A DNA stretch of 64,000 nt from Gerris lacustris (GCA_951217055.1 OX578276.1:114188313-114252312), one strand, 5' to 3'. Positions 37,036 through 48,630 are shown, counted from the stretch's first letter. A program made the numbers and translations. The notes: generated from the sequence alone by a model not told the origin.

Positions 37036-38637
37036 CCCTTTAAAACGGAAACTTTACTGGTATTGAGACATCAGAGAAACAGTAGGTACAAAACATAATC
37101 ATGAAGCTTTTGTAAAATATAACACTGACTTTTTTTGGAGTGCTTACATCGTATAAATTCAATTTGTAATACATTCTTATTTTGCAAATGGTCTTGGAGT
37201 CTTGGAGGTGCTCTTTTCGGTAGAGCTCGTAGAAGCTCGGATATTTTTAAAACTATATAGGTATAATATTATCTAAACAGAAGGCCTACGTTTTTAGTGT
37301 TTGGACTAATAGTATCTAATACAATGTTGTAATATTTTTAATCACAAAGTTGTATAATTTATTGCTAAGTAAAATTTTAAAATGTGGTGAAATTATTTTA
37401 CAACACCTTGTTTCATTCGTCATTCGCCCCATTTTATGATCTATACTCTAGAAGGTTTTAATACATTAGCTATGATACAAATTTTTATGCACGTTGTTTG
37501 CTACGAGTTTTATAATAATTTAAAATTACTCACGTTTTTATAGATAACTTCTTACAAATAACTACTAACCTTAAGTATGAAATTAAAAATTTAGTAAATT
37601 AAAAATGAAGTAGATAAGTTATTTCCCTCTATTACGAAGAATCGAATTATACACCACAAAAATATCATCAACATATATTCAGGTTAAAACCTTATTCAGA
37701 TTAAACATTAGATATGCTAGATTTAAAAATAATTTTATTATTCAATGCACTTTATTAAAAATATAACAGTATTCTCTTTTTTTACCACAGTTTTATTAGA
37801 AATCCCGTTTACTGACAGAGTTCATTATATTCAACATAAAACCAGTTCTGTAAACCTTAAAAAGTTATTATATTAAAAATTAAACAAAATTTGCAAGATA
37901 CCTTTTACTATAAAATATTATTATACAGCCTGGATTCAATACGGTATGCGCTAGACATTTTCATAATTAGGTATCATTTTTTGCTATAATTCCAAACCAT
38001 ATAGTATAAAACTACCTTTATAAACCATATTTCATGCTTATACGTAGAAGGACAGTCACATTTTCTAAGATAAATCAAGTCATTATTGTTTATATGCAGT
38101 GACATGATATTCACTGAGAATTATCTATGGTTGACGCTTTAACGTTTCCATTATTCGTTTTATTTTTACCAAATCCATTTCAAAGACTTTATTAGTAATA
38201 ATAATGAGTTTTGACGGTAGTTACGGATATACATTAATTTTTTTTTTTTTACATAAATGGATTATTAGATCCTAACCTAGGCATTTTACCCATGGCGCCA
38301 TTTTTAAGCGAACTAAACTTTCACTTATTGACATTTTCATTGTAAGATGAAAGCATGGCAATTATTATTAACTTAAGTTTTTGACAGACTATTCGTTTCA
38401 CACATCCAAAGGTCTATTTTACTATGGTCTGCCATAATAGTCAATCCTGAATTTGACTTTTGGTCTATTTTTAACATTTTAACACTCTTGCGATAGCATG
38501 ATAACCTTAATTACCACTAATAACAATTATAATTAATTAAAAAGTCACTATATACAACTTCGAAATAGTTGACAACTATAAAATTGTTAGTTCAGATTTT
38601 CATTCTAATTCATTGACTTATTATTAAAAGCTAATTC
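37036..38637. other. AT-rich spacer
   Basis: Nothing recognised. Confidence 0.4.
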
Positions 38638-39598
38638 ACTGTTCTCCAAAATTTAACGAATTTTCGGGCCCCAAGAAAATGTTATCTGAACTTTATGTTT
38701 TCGAGGTCGCTGAATCCGAATCTAAAGTTAAAATTTCTCCTATACGTACAGTTTTCCCGGAAAATGCGCCTAAAGTTCGGAAAAACTTTGTTTTTGGGGT
38801 CTTTATACCAAATTTTTCGCCCAAAAAATTTCGTAAAAAAATAAATATTGGGCGTTTAATTATCTTCAAACCATGTAGAACACGAACCTACAGTATAAAA
38901 AATCTGCTGACCTTACTTTTTTAAGAAAATTGAAAAATAAGAAACAAGAAATCGATTTTTCCTTATAATGAGTCATATTGTATTTCAATTACTTTTTCAG
39001 TCATATAACAAAAGATTTGTGACTTTTTTTCTGACATTATTCTAGAGAATTACAATATATGTGACCGAGGAGGGGGGGGGGGGGTTACAAGAAACATGGA
39101 GGGTGAATAATAAAAAAATTCGCAAAACCACAACTTGTATGTATGGTTTTCAATTAAATGTGTTATGCTAAATTACAATAATTGATACCCCCCCCCTCCT
39201 CTGTCACATTTATTATAATTCTCTAGCATAATTTCAGAAAAAAGTCACAAAACTTTTGTTATAATAAGACTGAAAAACAAATAGAATTACTAAGACTCAT
39301 TATGAGGGAAAATCGATTTTTTTGTATCTTATTTTTCAATTTTCTTTTAAAAAAATAAGGTATTAGGTATATGGATTTTTTTTTTTTTTACTTTATATTC
39401 GTGTTCTCCATGGTTTGAAGATAATTAAATGCCCAATATTTTTTTTTTTGGGAGAAAAATTGGGTTGAAAAACTCCGAAAACACAATTTTTCTGAACTTT
39501 ACGTATAGGAGAAATTTTGACTTCAGATTCGGATTCAGCATACAAAATTACTTTAGAAAAGAACATTTTCATTCTGAAGCTTTTTTTGCAGAACAGTG
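38638..39598. mobile_element. 961-bp long-TIR element, CACTGTTCT ends
   Basis: Arms of about 430-450 bp (38638-39080 and 39185-39598) with termini CACTGTTCTCCAAAA and TTTTGCAGAACAGTG (inverted with one mismatch). Matched internal landmarks include GACCGAGGAGGGGGG / CCCCCCTCCTCTGTC and CCATGTAGAACACGAA / TTCGTGTTCTCCATGG. The arms have diverged by many substitutions. The ~100-bp centre is non-coding. No transposase. Confidence 0.8.
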
Positions 39599-39698
39599 TT
39601 ATCAGCTCAATAGCATGTAACTTTTACCGTTAAATAATAAGCAAATATGTATATAGAATAATATAATAGAATATTCGACTCTATATAAAGAAATAGTA

Positions 39699-39895
39699 TG
39701 TAGCGGCGTACTACTTGCTTGTATAATAACTAATAAGTAAACGAATTATCGGGGATGAAAGAAAAACTATAATCACTGAAAAAAAAACAATGTTTGTAAA
39801 AAAATCACAAAGAAACGACAGTCTGAAGTGACATATAAAAATATAAAAATAAATGAAATATTTTTTAGATTGTGTGGCAACCAGTGTTGCCCACA
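39699..39895 (-). repeat. 3' LTR of the degenerate Gypsy element (197 bp)
   Basis: TG..CA-bounded. Matches the interrupted 5' LTR (43952-44103 plus 46144-46189) with a few substitutions and small indels. Confidence 0.9.
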
Positions 39896-39916
39896 CTATT
39901 CCCCCTTCTCCTCCCT
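39896..39916 (-). other. Polypurine tract of the Gypsy element
   Basis: On the minus strand GGGAGGAGAAGGGGGAATAG lies immediately before the 3' LTR, the expected plus-strand primer site. Confidence 0.8.
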
Positions 39917-42900
39917 TGCCGGAACTGTTGCTGGAGAGGGGACGCGAAACGTACCTTTTTTCTTGTTACAGTAGGCTCACGTGACGGATGTGATGTTATC
40001 GACTGATCATCGTCTTCGACTTCTTGGACGCCAAAATTTGGTTTGAGACGGTCGATCGAAACCCAAACTTCCTTTCCACGAATGTCTAGTTTGAATGCCC
40101 TTGCCTGGCGTTCGAGGATTTGGTAAGGTCCATTGTACGGAGCCTTTAAGGGTCCCTTGGTAGTGTCGTCTCTCACAAATGCGTGACTGCAGGTCTTCAA
40201 ATCTTTGTAAACAAAAACTTTGTGTAGTCCATGACGAGTTGCCGGTGTTGGCCTAAGTCGGTTGGTTCATTGTATTCCGAAGATTACGAATAAAATCTTC
40301 TTGAGGTTGCTCTCGCATGTTGGATGATGTTACGAAGTCACCTGGCAAGCGCAAAGTTGATCCGTAAACCAGTTCCGCCGAGCTCGCTCGAAGATCCTCT
40401 TAGAAGGCCACTCTCATGCCCAATAGAACTGTTGGAAGAGTGTCTGTCCACTGCTCGTTTCCGTGACACCTGAGCGCTGTATTCAACTGCCTGTACATGC
40501 GTTCAACCATACCATTTGCGGCAGGATGGTAAGCGGTGGTACGAATGCGTTTTACTCCCATACATTTGTTGAGAGAATGGAACAGCGAGCTCTCAAATTG
40601 TCGCCCCTGATCGGTTGTAAGAACCTCTGGTGTGCCAAAACGACAAATCCAGTTACTGTAGAAACTTGAAGCAACATTTTCTGCTGTAATGTCTGCTATT
40701 GGCACAGCCTCGAGCCACCGTGTGAATCGATCGACACAAGTTAAAAAATATTTAAATCCTCGGGATGGTGGTAGAGGCCCTACAATGTCTATATGCACGT
40801 GCGAGAAGTGGCTCTGGACCTGCGGGAATTGTACTAACGGGGTGGTGTTATGCCTCTGGACTTTCGAACGTTGGCATGCTTGACATTCTAGGCTCCATGC
40901 GGTGCAATCTTTTCGCATGTTTGGCCAAATGAATCTTTCTGCTACCATCTTCGATGTCACGCGTCGACTTGGATGTGACAGGTTGTGTATAGAGTCAAAT
41001 GCCTTTTTTCGCATTGTCTCTGGTATGTATGGTCATAATTTCTTGTCGTCAATAGCGCAGTAAATTGATTTTGAACAACCCGGAAGTTGAATGAGACGTA
41101 AGTTGAGGGTTGTAGTATTGTTTATCAAGTTAGTTTGTAGTTCTTCGTCTGTTTACTGATCCTTAGCTAGTTGCTCGTAGTCGATAACTGTCGGCATGTC
41201 GATAGCGTCTAGTCTGCTGAGCGCGTCTGCAACAACATTTTCCTTTCCTTGTACGTGTCTAATGTCAATTGAGAATTGTCCAATAAAATCTAGCTGTCGT
41301 AGTTGTCTTGGAGATGTTTTGTCGGACTGATGACGAAATGCGAATGTAAGTGGTCTGTGGTCGGTGTATATGGTGAAGTCTCTCCCTTCGATCATATGCC
41401 TGAAGTGTTTCATAGCACAGTAAATGGCCTGTAGCTCGCGGTCATATGTCGAATATTTCTGCTGTGCGCTGTATAGTTTTTGAGAAAAGAAGGCGAGAGG
41501 CTTCACGTCATCACCTTCTACTTGGTTTAGTACGGCCCCTATAGCGGTGATCGAAGCGTCGGCCATTAATAATAACTTACCCTTGTCTGATGGGTACGCT
41601 AGAACGGTAGCATTCGCTAGACTCTGCTTGCACTGGTCAAAGGCGTCTTCGAGGTGCTTTGACCACGGTATAGGAGAGGTATCGTTCTTCTTGCTCCCTT
41701 TTAACAACTCTGCAAGCAGTGCTTGTATTTCGGATGCTTTCGGTATGAAACGATGGTAAAAGTTTAACAACGCGAGGAACCGACGAAGATCTTTAATTGT
41801 CGCTGGTTTCTTGTACTCATATATGGGCGCTTACCTTCTCAGGAAGTGGTCGAACTCCCGTTGAACTCACTCGCTGACCAAGTACATCAACTTCTGGCTG
41901 TCCAAACACACATTTGGCTGGGTTGAGTGTTAAACCGTAGCTCTATAATCTTAAGAAGACAATTCGAAGGTGGTTCAGATGCTCGGCTCCGGTTTTAGAC
42001 CCTACTAGTATGTCATCTATGTAAGGGAAGACAAAATCTAGACCCCGCAGTACTTCGTCGATTTATCTTTGAAATGACTGACCAGCGTTTCGTAGGCCAA
42101 AAGGCATCCTCATAAATTCGAATAACCCGAAAGGGGTTATTATAGCCGTCTTACTTAAGTCCCCAGGCTCTACTGGGATCTGGTGATAGGCCTTTGTTAG
42201 GTCTAGGGTTGAAAAAATCTTGCATCCGGATAAATTTTGACCGATGTCGTGAGTATGAGGGAGAGGGTAGCGGTCAGGTATCGTCACATCGTTAAGCCTT
42301 CTAAAGTCGCCGCAAGGCCTCCATTCGCCATTTTACTTTCGGACCATGTGAAGAGCGCTGGCCCAGTTGCTGCTGGATGGTCTACATAGCCCCTGAGCAA
42401 TCATTGACTCGAACTCCCTCTTGGCGTCTCGAAGTTTATCTGGTTAGAGTCGGCGTGGCTTAGTAAAAACTGGAGGACCCTTAGTCTCGATATGATGGGT
42501 AGTTGAATGTTTAATGTCCTTCACCAGATCATCTCGACTCAACTCAGGAAATTCGTTGAGCAAGGTTGGGTAGATATCCCAAGGGTAGATATCCATCCAG
42601 GCTCCTTCATGGATCGGATGACGACAGGAGAACCTACGCTTATTGTACCAGGCGATGATACGTTCGTCAGTATGTCACTCAAACGTCCGTTATGTAAGTC
42701 GATAATCAGTCCAAAGTTTCTTATGAAGTCAGCGCCTAGAATAGGTTTAGCCACATCAGCTATAACAAAACTCCAGGGAAATATACGCCGCAATCCGATA
42801 TCTAAATTTAATGTCGTTTGTCCGAAAGTTCGAATACCTGTACCATTGGCGGCGAAAAGTCTACATTGGTTGTCTGGTTTCGTTCGATGTCGTTGTCGTG

Positions 42901-43060
42901 CTGGCAGGACAGAAAGGTCGGCGCCAGTATCCACTAGGAACTCGAGGTTGGAGGTTTTATCTCGGATAAACAGGCGGCTAGTCATGAATGTCCCTCCGTC
43001 ACTTGCCGCTAACACAGACGGATAAACTAGTTTTCCTTCAAGAAACTAGCTTGTTTGCAT
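39897..43060 (-). pseudogene. pol: pol pseudogene of the degenerate Gypsy element
   Basis: Open pieces in order on the minus strand: protease (43015-42539, LVDTGADLSVLP), RT (42287-42063, STLDLTKAYHQIPVEP and FMRMPFGLRNAGQSF; the YIDD active site lies in the next piece near 42000), RNase H (41770-41153, LLMADASITAIGAVL, YTDHRPL, VADALSRLD), integrase (41014-40400, HHCC-type HxxxH..CxxC at the start, [28 protein letters not shown]), and integrase C-terminus (40200-39897, ending within the PPT region). Nonsense codons and frameshifts separate them: for example TAA after GQSFQR, and two TAAs upstream of RT near 42445 and 42330. It cannot make a full polyprotein. Insect Gypsy pol of this layout is about 1,000-1,200 residues. 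Confidence 0.88.
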
Positions 43061-43857
43061 GGTTGGCGACACTTACTGGCGTTCTTGCCGAAAGTCCGGT
43101 GATACCAGCTAGTGTCTTCATCGTTGTTGGAAGATCCGCTGCTTCCACGCGACGTTCTTGATGTGGAGCAATTACGACTCCTCTCGCGAGTTCGCGGTTT
43201 GTTTAATATTGCCTCTTACTTATCTGCGAGAGATTTAATGCATTTCTCGAGACTGGTCTCGCTCGTGTTCCCCGAGGTACTAGGCTGAGTTGATGATGTG
43301 GCGTAAACTTCGCAGCTTCTGGTTATTTCAGAAAGTTTGTCAGACATCTGTGCTTGTTTGACCAGGTCTCCTTCAGTGATCGCAAGGATCGCTTGAATCT
43401 GTGGAGAAAGACGTTGTATCCATAACGTCCTGAGGAACTGGTCTGTCATGCGATTTCCTGCAAGTTCCTTCATTTCCCGTAGGAGTTGAGATGGTTTTTT
43501 GTCGCCCAACTCCAAACCTCCGAGTAAAGTTTTCATCCGTTTATCCTCCGAGTCCGAAAAATGCTCTTCTAACCGCTGCTTCAAACTCTCGTACATGTTA
43601 TCTTTAGGAGGGTTGAGGACTATGTCGCTAACGTGGGCTAAGACATCGCTTTCAATCGCAGCTACCACCGTATGAAATTTCGTCGCGTCGGCTTTTATTC
43701 CAGCGGTAATTAACTGAGATTCCATTTGACAGAACCAGAGGCGTGGGTTGGCTCGCCAGAACGGTGGAGGTTTAATGGCTATTCGTGATATCTTTGCTAT
43801 GGACGAGGGGCCCGGTTCTGGTTTTTGTTCGTTTGACATTATGAAATAGTTACACAA
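43061..43857 (-). pseudogene. gag: gag pseudogene of the degenerate Gypsy element
   Basis: Open from 43857 to a TAA at 43216. The likely start is MSNEQKPEPG (ATG about 43839). The capsid-like region reads PPPFWRANPRLWFCQMESQL, then ELGDKKPSQLLREMKELAG and LRTLWIQRLSP, a signature shared by many insect Gypsy gag proteins. Downstream of the stop the same frame still encodes the nucleocapsid motif SWYHRTFGKNASKCRQPC, in which the first Cys of C-x2-H-x9-C-x3-C has become Ser, before a second stop. So gag is truncated and its nucleic-acid-binding motif is damaged. pol follows in another frame. Confidence 0.82.
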
Positions 43858-43934
43858 TTTATGACAGATAAAATAATAATATGTGAAATTAAAATGAAAA
43901 TAGCTTACCGGAAATGTTCAAAGAAAAATTATAA

Positions 43935-43951
43935 CGTCGTAGGTCACCAAA
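43935..43951 (-). other. Primer-binding site of the Gypsy element
   Basis: TTTGGTGACCTACGACG on the minus strand directly after the 5' LTR. TGGTGACC is the complement of a tRNA 3' end ..GGTCACCA. Confidence 0.7.
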
Positions 43952-44345
43952 TGTAGCGGCGTACTACTTGCTTGTATAATAACTAATAAGTAAACGAATT
44001 ATAGTGGATGAAAGAAAAACTATAATCACTGAAAAAAAAACAATGTTTGTAAAAAATCACAAAGAAACGACAGTCTGAAGTGACATAAAAAAATATAAAA
44101 AAAACGGGTACGGGGTACCTCGGAACTTTTCCTCACTTCAGGTGACCGTTCTGAACTAACTGATTTATTATCATTCTTCAAAAATAACCTTATTTTTAAT
44201 AGCTATATTTTATTTAATTATTTGAATTTTGGCGGCAATTTGACAGATGTAAACAAACTTTGACGTCATCAAAATTATCGCATTAATAAAAATAATTATA
44301 TTCGCTTATAACTTTTAAACTAATTAATGAAAGTTTATCGTTTTT

Positions 44346-45010
44346 TACTTTCTCATATAAAGAGAAAGTATTGTGATGGCGCGAAAATTCGATTTTGAGA
44401 TTTTGATGGATTTACACGTTTTGAGGTCCCCTGAGTCCAAAAAAGTGGTTTTTAAAAAATGTTTGTCTGTCGTCTGTCTGTCGTCTGTCAGTCGTCTGTC
44501 TGTCGTCTGTCTGTCGTCTGTCTGTCGTCTGTCTGTCGTCTGTGCAGACGCCTGGAGCCTAAACTACTGAGCCGATTTTGACGAAATTTGGCATACATGT
44601 TCACAAAAATCATACCCCGAGGCGAAATCGAGAAATAAATTTTAGCTCCAAATTTGGGGGCGCTACCCCCCAAAAACTCTGAAAAAACGTGAAAAAAAAA
44701 TATTTCTCGAAAACGGTTCCGACGATTTTGATTAAAAAAATGTAAAATGTAGTCCATTTGAATACGAATCCAACGATATAAGCCGTTTTCCCGGGAAAAA
44801 TCTAGTTCCTGAGAAAAAAGCTAAAAACGCGGACGGAGAGAGCCCGGGTTCGATTCCCCGCCTAGGAATAGTTATTTTTATGATAAATTTTGATGAAATG
44901 TTTAATAATATTTAAATGTACATTTGAAAACTAATAAATGGAAACACTGGGCTAAGTAATTATAAACTCATATATGAGAAAGTTTGTCTGAGTTGTCTCG
45001 GACCGATTTT
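44346..45010 (+). repeat. Family B element, copy 1
   Basis: Starts with a perfect hairpin TACTTTCTC ATATAAA GAGAAAGTA followed by TTGTGATGGCGC, the lead TTTTGAGGTCCCCTGAGTCC, a TCTG/TCG-rich array (44464-44540), the core GCCGATTTTGACGAAATTTG with ACATGTTCACAAAAATCAT, a tRNA T-arm-like CGGGTTCGATTCCCCG (about 44847), and an end TATATGAGAAAGTTTGTCTG..GGACCGATTTTT. 665 bp. Non-coding. Confidence 0.85.
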
Positions 45011-45643
45011 TACTTTCTCATATAAAGAGAAAGTATTGTGATGGCGCAAAAATTCGATTTTGAGATTTTGTTGGATTTACACGTTTTGAGGTCCCCTGAG
45101 TCCAAAAAAGTGGTTTTTAAAAAATGTCTGTCTGTCTGTCGTCTGTCGTCTGTCGTCTGTCGTCTGTCGTCTGTGCAGACGCCTGGAGCCTAAACTACTG
45201 GGCCGATTTTGACGAAATTTGGCATACATCTTCAGAAAAATCATACCCCGAGGCGAAATCGAGAAATGAATTTTAGCTCTAAATTTGGGGGCGCTACCCC
45301 CCAAAAACTCTGAAAAAACATGAAAAAAAATTATTTCTCGAAAACAGTTCCGACGATTTTGATTAAAAAATTCTAAAATGTAGTCCATTTGAATACGAAT
45401 CCAACGATATAAGCCGTTTTCCCGGGAAAAATCTAGTTCCTGAGAAATTAGCTTAAAACGCGGACGGAGAGAGCCCGGGTTCGATTCCCCGCCCAGGAGA
45501 AGTTATTTTTATGATAAATTTTGATGAAATGTTCAATAATATTTAAATGTACATTTGAAAACTAATAAATGGAAACACTGGGCTAAGTAATTATAAACTC
45601 GTATATGAGAAAGTTTGTCTGAGTTGTCTCGGACCGATTTTTT
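45011..45643 (+). repeat. Family B element, copy 2 in tandem
   Basis: Same order of blocks as copy 1, beginning exactly where copy 1 ends, with a shorter TCTG array and few substitutions, including the T-arm-like CGGGTTCGATTCCCCG at about 45476. Head hairpin identical. Confidence 0.85.
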
Positions 45644-46190
45644 ATATTTGTTCCTTAATTTTTTCCGGTTCCAACGATATGCTATAAGTCAAAAACAGAT
45701 ATGTAATTTCAGTATTATTAACCGTCAAAGTTTAAAAATGTATAACTTCAAAATGGTGGCTAAAATCAAAATGAAATTTAGTGGGCTTGTTTGTCATACA
45801 GAGAGGTACATTCGAGCTTAATTTCAACTCGATCAGGACCATTTTTGATTTATTACGATTTTTTTTAAATTTTTGCTGACTCAGCAAACTGGGTTCAAGA
45901 TGGCGGAAAAAATGATTTTCCGGGCGGCTCAACTACAGGTAAGGACTGATTTTTCTGCCAAGTTTTAACTCTCTAGGTTAAATATCTTGGGCGCTACGAT
46001 GATAACACACATACATACGTCATGCTGAAAACCACTTAGGAGGTCTTAAAAACACCTAAAACGGATAATTCCGTTGAAATCTCGAAAAAAAAGTTTTTGG
46101 TGAAAACAATACTTTTCCTACTATTAGTAGTGAGGAAAAGTAATAAACGAAATATTTTTTAGATTGTGTGGCAACCAGTGTTGCCCACAA

Positions 46191-46917
46191 GTATATTATG
46201 TTACTAGGCTGTGAAATGAGTTTTTTCTTTACCGCGGCAATTACATTTACTGTCTCGCTTCTCTCGACAGTAAATATTGCCTAGGTAAAGAAAAAACACT
46301 TCACAAGATTTATTAAGTCCACGTAATGAAAAAATGGATTTTAGCTATGTTTTTTAGGCTCTAAAGTTACTATTTTACAGCCTACCACGGAAAATAGTAT
46401 ATTATGTTACTAGGCTGTGAAGTGAGTTTTTCTTTACCGCGGCAATAACATTTACTGTCGAGCGAAGCGAGACAGTAAATATTGCCAAGGTAAAGAAAAA
46501 ACACTTCACAGTCGCGTAGCATATGCTATTTTTTCCGAGGTAGCAGACAATGAAAAAACATAAAATATTAATCACTAATCAATATATAATAATAACAAAT
46601 ATTAGTACATACTTAAGACTTAAAAAAAGAGGTTACACTATAAGAAAAGATAAATAAAACGCATTGACATCTAGCGGATTTTAATCGTACTAGAAGCATT
46701 TCTACAAAGACTGCAGCGATACTAACGGAAGTTTTGACAACTACCCGCTTTAAAGAAAAAATCTTTTAGTTCCTAGGACGTAAAAGATTTTTTCTTTACA
46801 GCTAGGAGTAATGAAAAGATTTTTTAAGTCCACGTAATGAAAAAATGGATTTTAGCTATGTTTTTTAGGCTCTAAAGTTACTATTTCACAGCCTACCACG
46901 GAAAAAGTAAATTATGA
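46191..46917 (+). repeat. Family E: two tandem hairpin units
   Basis: Unit 1 (46191-46393) and unit 2 (46394-46917) both start GTATATTATGTTACTAGGCT and end with CTATGTTTTTTAGGCTCTAA..CAGCCTACCACGGAAAA; unit 1 lacks about 320 bp of the middle of unit 2. Unit 2 also contains a second inverted pair around AAAGAAAAAATCTTTT. Each unit has a ~97-bp stem-loop (46415-46511 in unit 2) with nested stems CTGTGAAGTG..CACTTCACAG, TTTCTTTACC..GGTAAAGAAA, TTTACTGTC..GACAGTAAA. Non-coding. Confidence 0.8.
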
Positions 46918-46989
46918 GGTTTTCAGAGTGCTTAAATCATTGAACAGCACTAGTATATTATAACATATTCTTACTTCTTTAACTTAATA

Positions 46990-47551
46990 GTCAGGGTGCC
47001 CATAGGCAAAAAAGTAACTTTACATACTCTTTCCAAACCTTTTTGTATGGCTTGTTTAGGCCAAATCTGACACCGTTTTCCTCTGTGACTTTTTTTAGTT
47101 TTGGGGCGTTTTTTTTTTATTTGAACCCTAAAATTTTGACACGTCAGACTAGAAAATCGGAAAAAGTTCTGCGTCAGACAATATTAAAATTTTGATTTAT
47201 AGGGTTCAAATAATGTATCATGAGAAAATCAGCCAGTTATAAATTAATGATATTAATTAATAATAATGGATATTAGTTAATATGAACTAATATTAATTAA
47301 TATCATTAATTAATAACTGGCTGATTTTCTCAAGATACATTATTTGAACCCTATAAATCAACATTTTAATATTGTCTGACGCAGAACTTTTTCCGATTTT
47401 CAAGTCTGACGCGTCAAAATTTTAGGGTTCAAATAAAAAATAACGCCCCAAAACTAAAAAAAGTCACAGAGGAAAACGGTGTCAGACTTTGCCTAAACAA
47501 GCCATACAAAAAGGTTTGGAAAGAGTATGTAAAGTTACTTTTTTGCCTATG
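46990..47551. mobile_element. Foldback MITE, GTCAGGGTGCCC end
   Basis: Two ~260-bp arms (46993-47266, 47289-47551) are nearly perfect complements around a short AT loop, with landmarks GAACCCTAAAATTTTGACAC and AGTCACAGAGGAAAACGG. The left terminus is TA/GTCAGGGTGCCCATAGGC. The right terminus has lost the last ~14 bases and ends at GCCTATG. Non-coding. Confidence 0.85.
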
Positions 47552-48313
47552 AAGAAAAGAAGTTTTAAGAGTTTCTAATAGTTGCGTATAATAAGGTCGC
47601 CAAATCACAACTTTAAAAATTTGATCATCGATCGATCATTCAATCTTTCGATTTAAGTTTTGCAAAATTGTCAATGTTGTACACATTTATGAGTCAGGAC
47701 AATGAACAATTTGATTCAGAACTCAACTTTGAATTTATATTACTGAATTAAATAATGCATGCCCTCTAAAATAGAATGAAACATGCCTTTGTTTAAGTGA
47801 TTAGTATGCGCCTTGGTTACGAAATTATATTACAACATATGTGAAGAATAGTTTCTGGCAAGAATTATGTCCAGTTGCATATAGGGTATCCCAAAAATGT
47901 ACATACACAAGTTATGATAATTATGATTATATTAATAATGATGGTTCATTGAGTATAGTTGATATTGTAATACATATTAATGAAATATTAATTAAGTAGT
48001 ATCCAAGCTATAACATTTAAATTTATATTACACCAGCCTTCATCCCGTGCTCCACGCAGGCCTCATGCTAGGAATCTGGCTAGGTTTCTTAATATCATGA
48101 AGGCCGAGCGAAAAAATGAACGCCTTAAAAGTTTCGTTTCCGAAGCCTTCATAGAAAATAAATCAGGACTATATACTACATCCTCCATTTGAATGATTAT
48201 TGAGATTTAAAATACCCTGGGAATAGCAGTTATATGAGACTATTAATAATAGTAATACATTTTATTACATGTAAAATATCCACCGTTTCATTTTTACGAT
48301 AAATAACCAATAA
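47552..48313. other. AT-rich spacer
   Basis: Nothing recognised. Confidence 0.35.
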
Positions 48314-48630
48314 TAGTCAGGGTGCCCAAGTGCCCATAGGCAAAAAAGTCAATTCAATCAGCTGGATATTAATTAATATCCAGCTGATTTTCTCAAGATG
48401 CATTATTTGAACCCTATAAGTCAACATTTTAATATTGTCTGACGCAGAACTTTTCCCGATTTTCTAGACTGACGCGTCAAAGTTATAGGGTTCAAATAAT
48501 TAAAAACGCCCCAAAACCAAATAAAATCACAGAGGAAATCGGTGTCAGACTTGGCCTATACACGCCATACAAAGAGGTTTGGAAAGAGTATGTATAATTG
48601 ACTTTTTTTTGCCAATGGGCACCCTGACTA
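48314..48630. mobile_element. Second copy of the GTCAGGGTGCCC MITE, one arm deleted
   Basis: Complete termini TA/GTCAGGGTGCCCA and TGGGCACCCTGAC/TA; matches the right arm of the 46990 element (ATTTGAACCCTATAAGTCAA, GACGCAGAACTTTTCCCG) but has only a stub of the left arm. The TA on each side fits a TA target duplication. Confidence 0.85.

Larger units (their letters stand above)
44104..46143 (-). mobile_element. Family A element (A1), interrupted by tandem B elements
   Basis: Read on the minus strand it starts at 46143 with a head hairpin TACTTTTCCTCACTACT / AGTAGGAAAAGTA, then GGTGAAAAC (plus), AACGGATAATTCCGTT and an ATGTATGT stretch, and ends at 44104 with GAGGAAAAGTTCCGAGG and TACCCCGTACCCG. 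The second copy A2 (50505-51329) has the same ends and interior. Interior sequence breaks at about 44340 and resumes at about 45643, the gap being filled by two B units. No transposase ORF. Confidence 0.8.
39699..46189 (-). mobile_element. Degenerate Ty3/Gypsy LTR retrotransposon
   Basis: Minus-strand element bounded by AGTA target duplications (39695-39698, 46190-46193). LTRs start TGTGGGCAACACTGG and end TACGCCGCTACA. A primer-binding site TTTGGTGACCTACGACG follows the 5' LTR and a purine tract GGGAGGAGAAGGGGGAATAG precedes the 3' LTR. gag, protease, RT, RNase H and integrase are in order but broken by several stops. The C-x2-H-x9-C-x3-C gag motif (first Cys now Ser) and a PBS that fits tRNA-Trp suggest the CsRn1-like clade; that assignment is tentative. 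The 5' LTR is split by a 2-kb insertion. Confidence 0.9.
43952..46189 (-). repeat. 5' LTR of the Gypsy element, split by nested insertions
   Basis: Two halves, 43952-44103 and 46144-46189, together match the intact 3' LTR. The join falls inside its AAATATAAAAATAAATGAAAT segment. Confidence 0.9.

Noticed and set aside
44373..45388. ORFs through the TCTG/TCG arrays of the B elements on both strands
   Set aside because: Frames run through microsatellite and are not conserved between the two copies.
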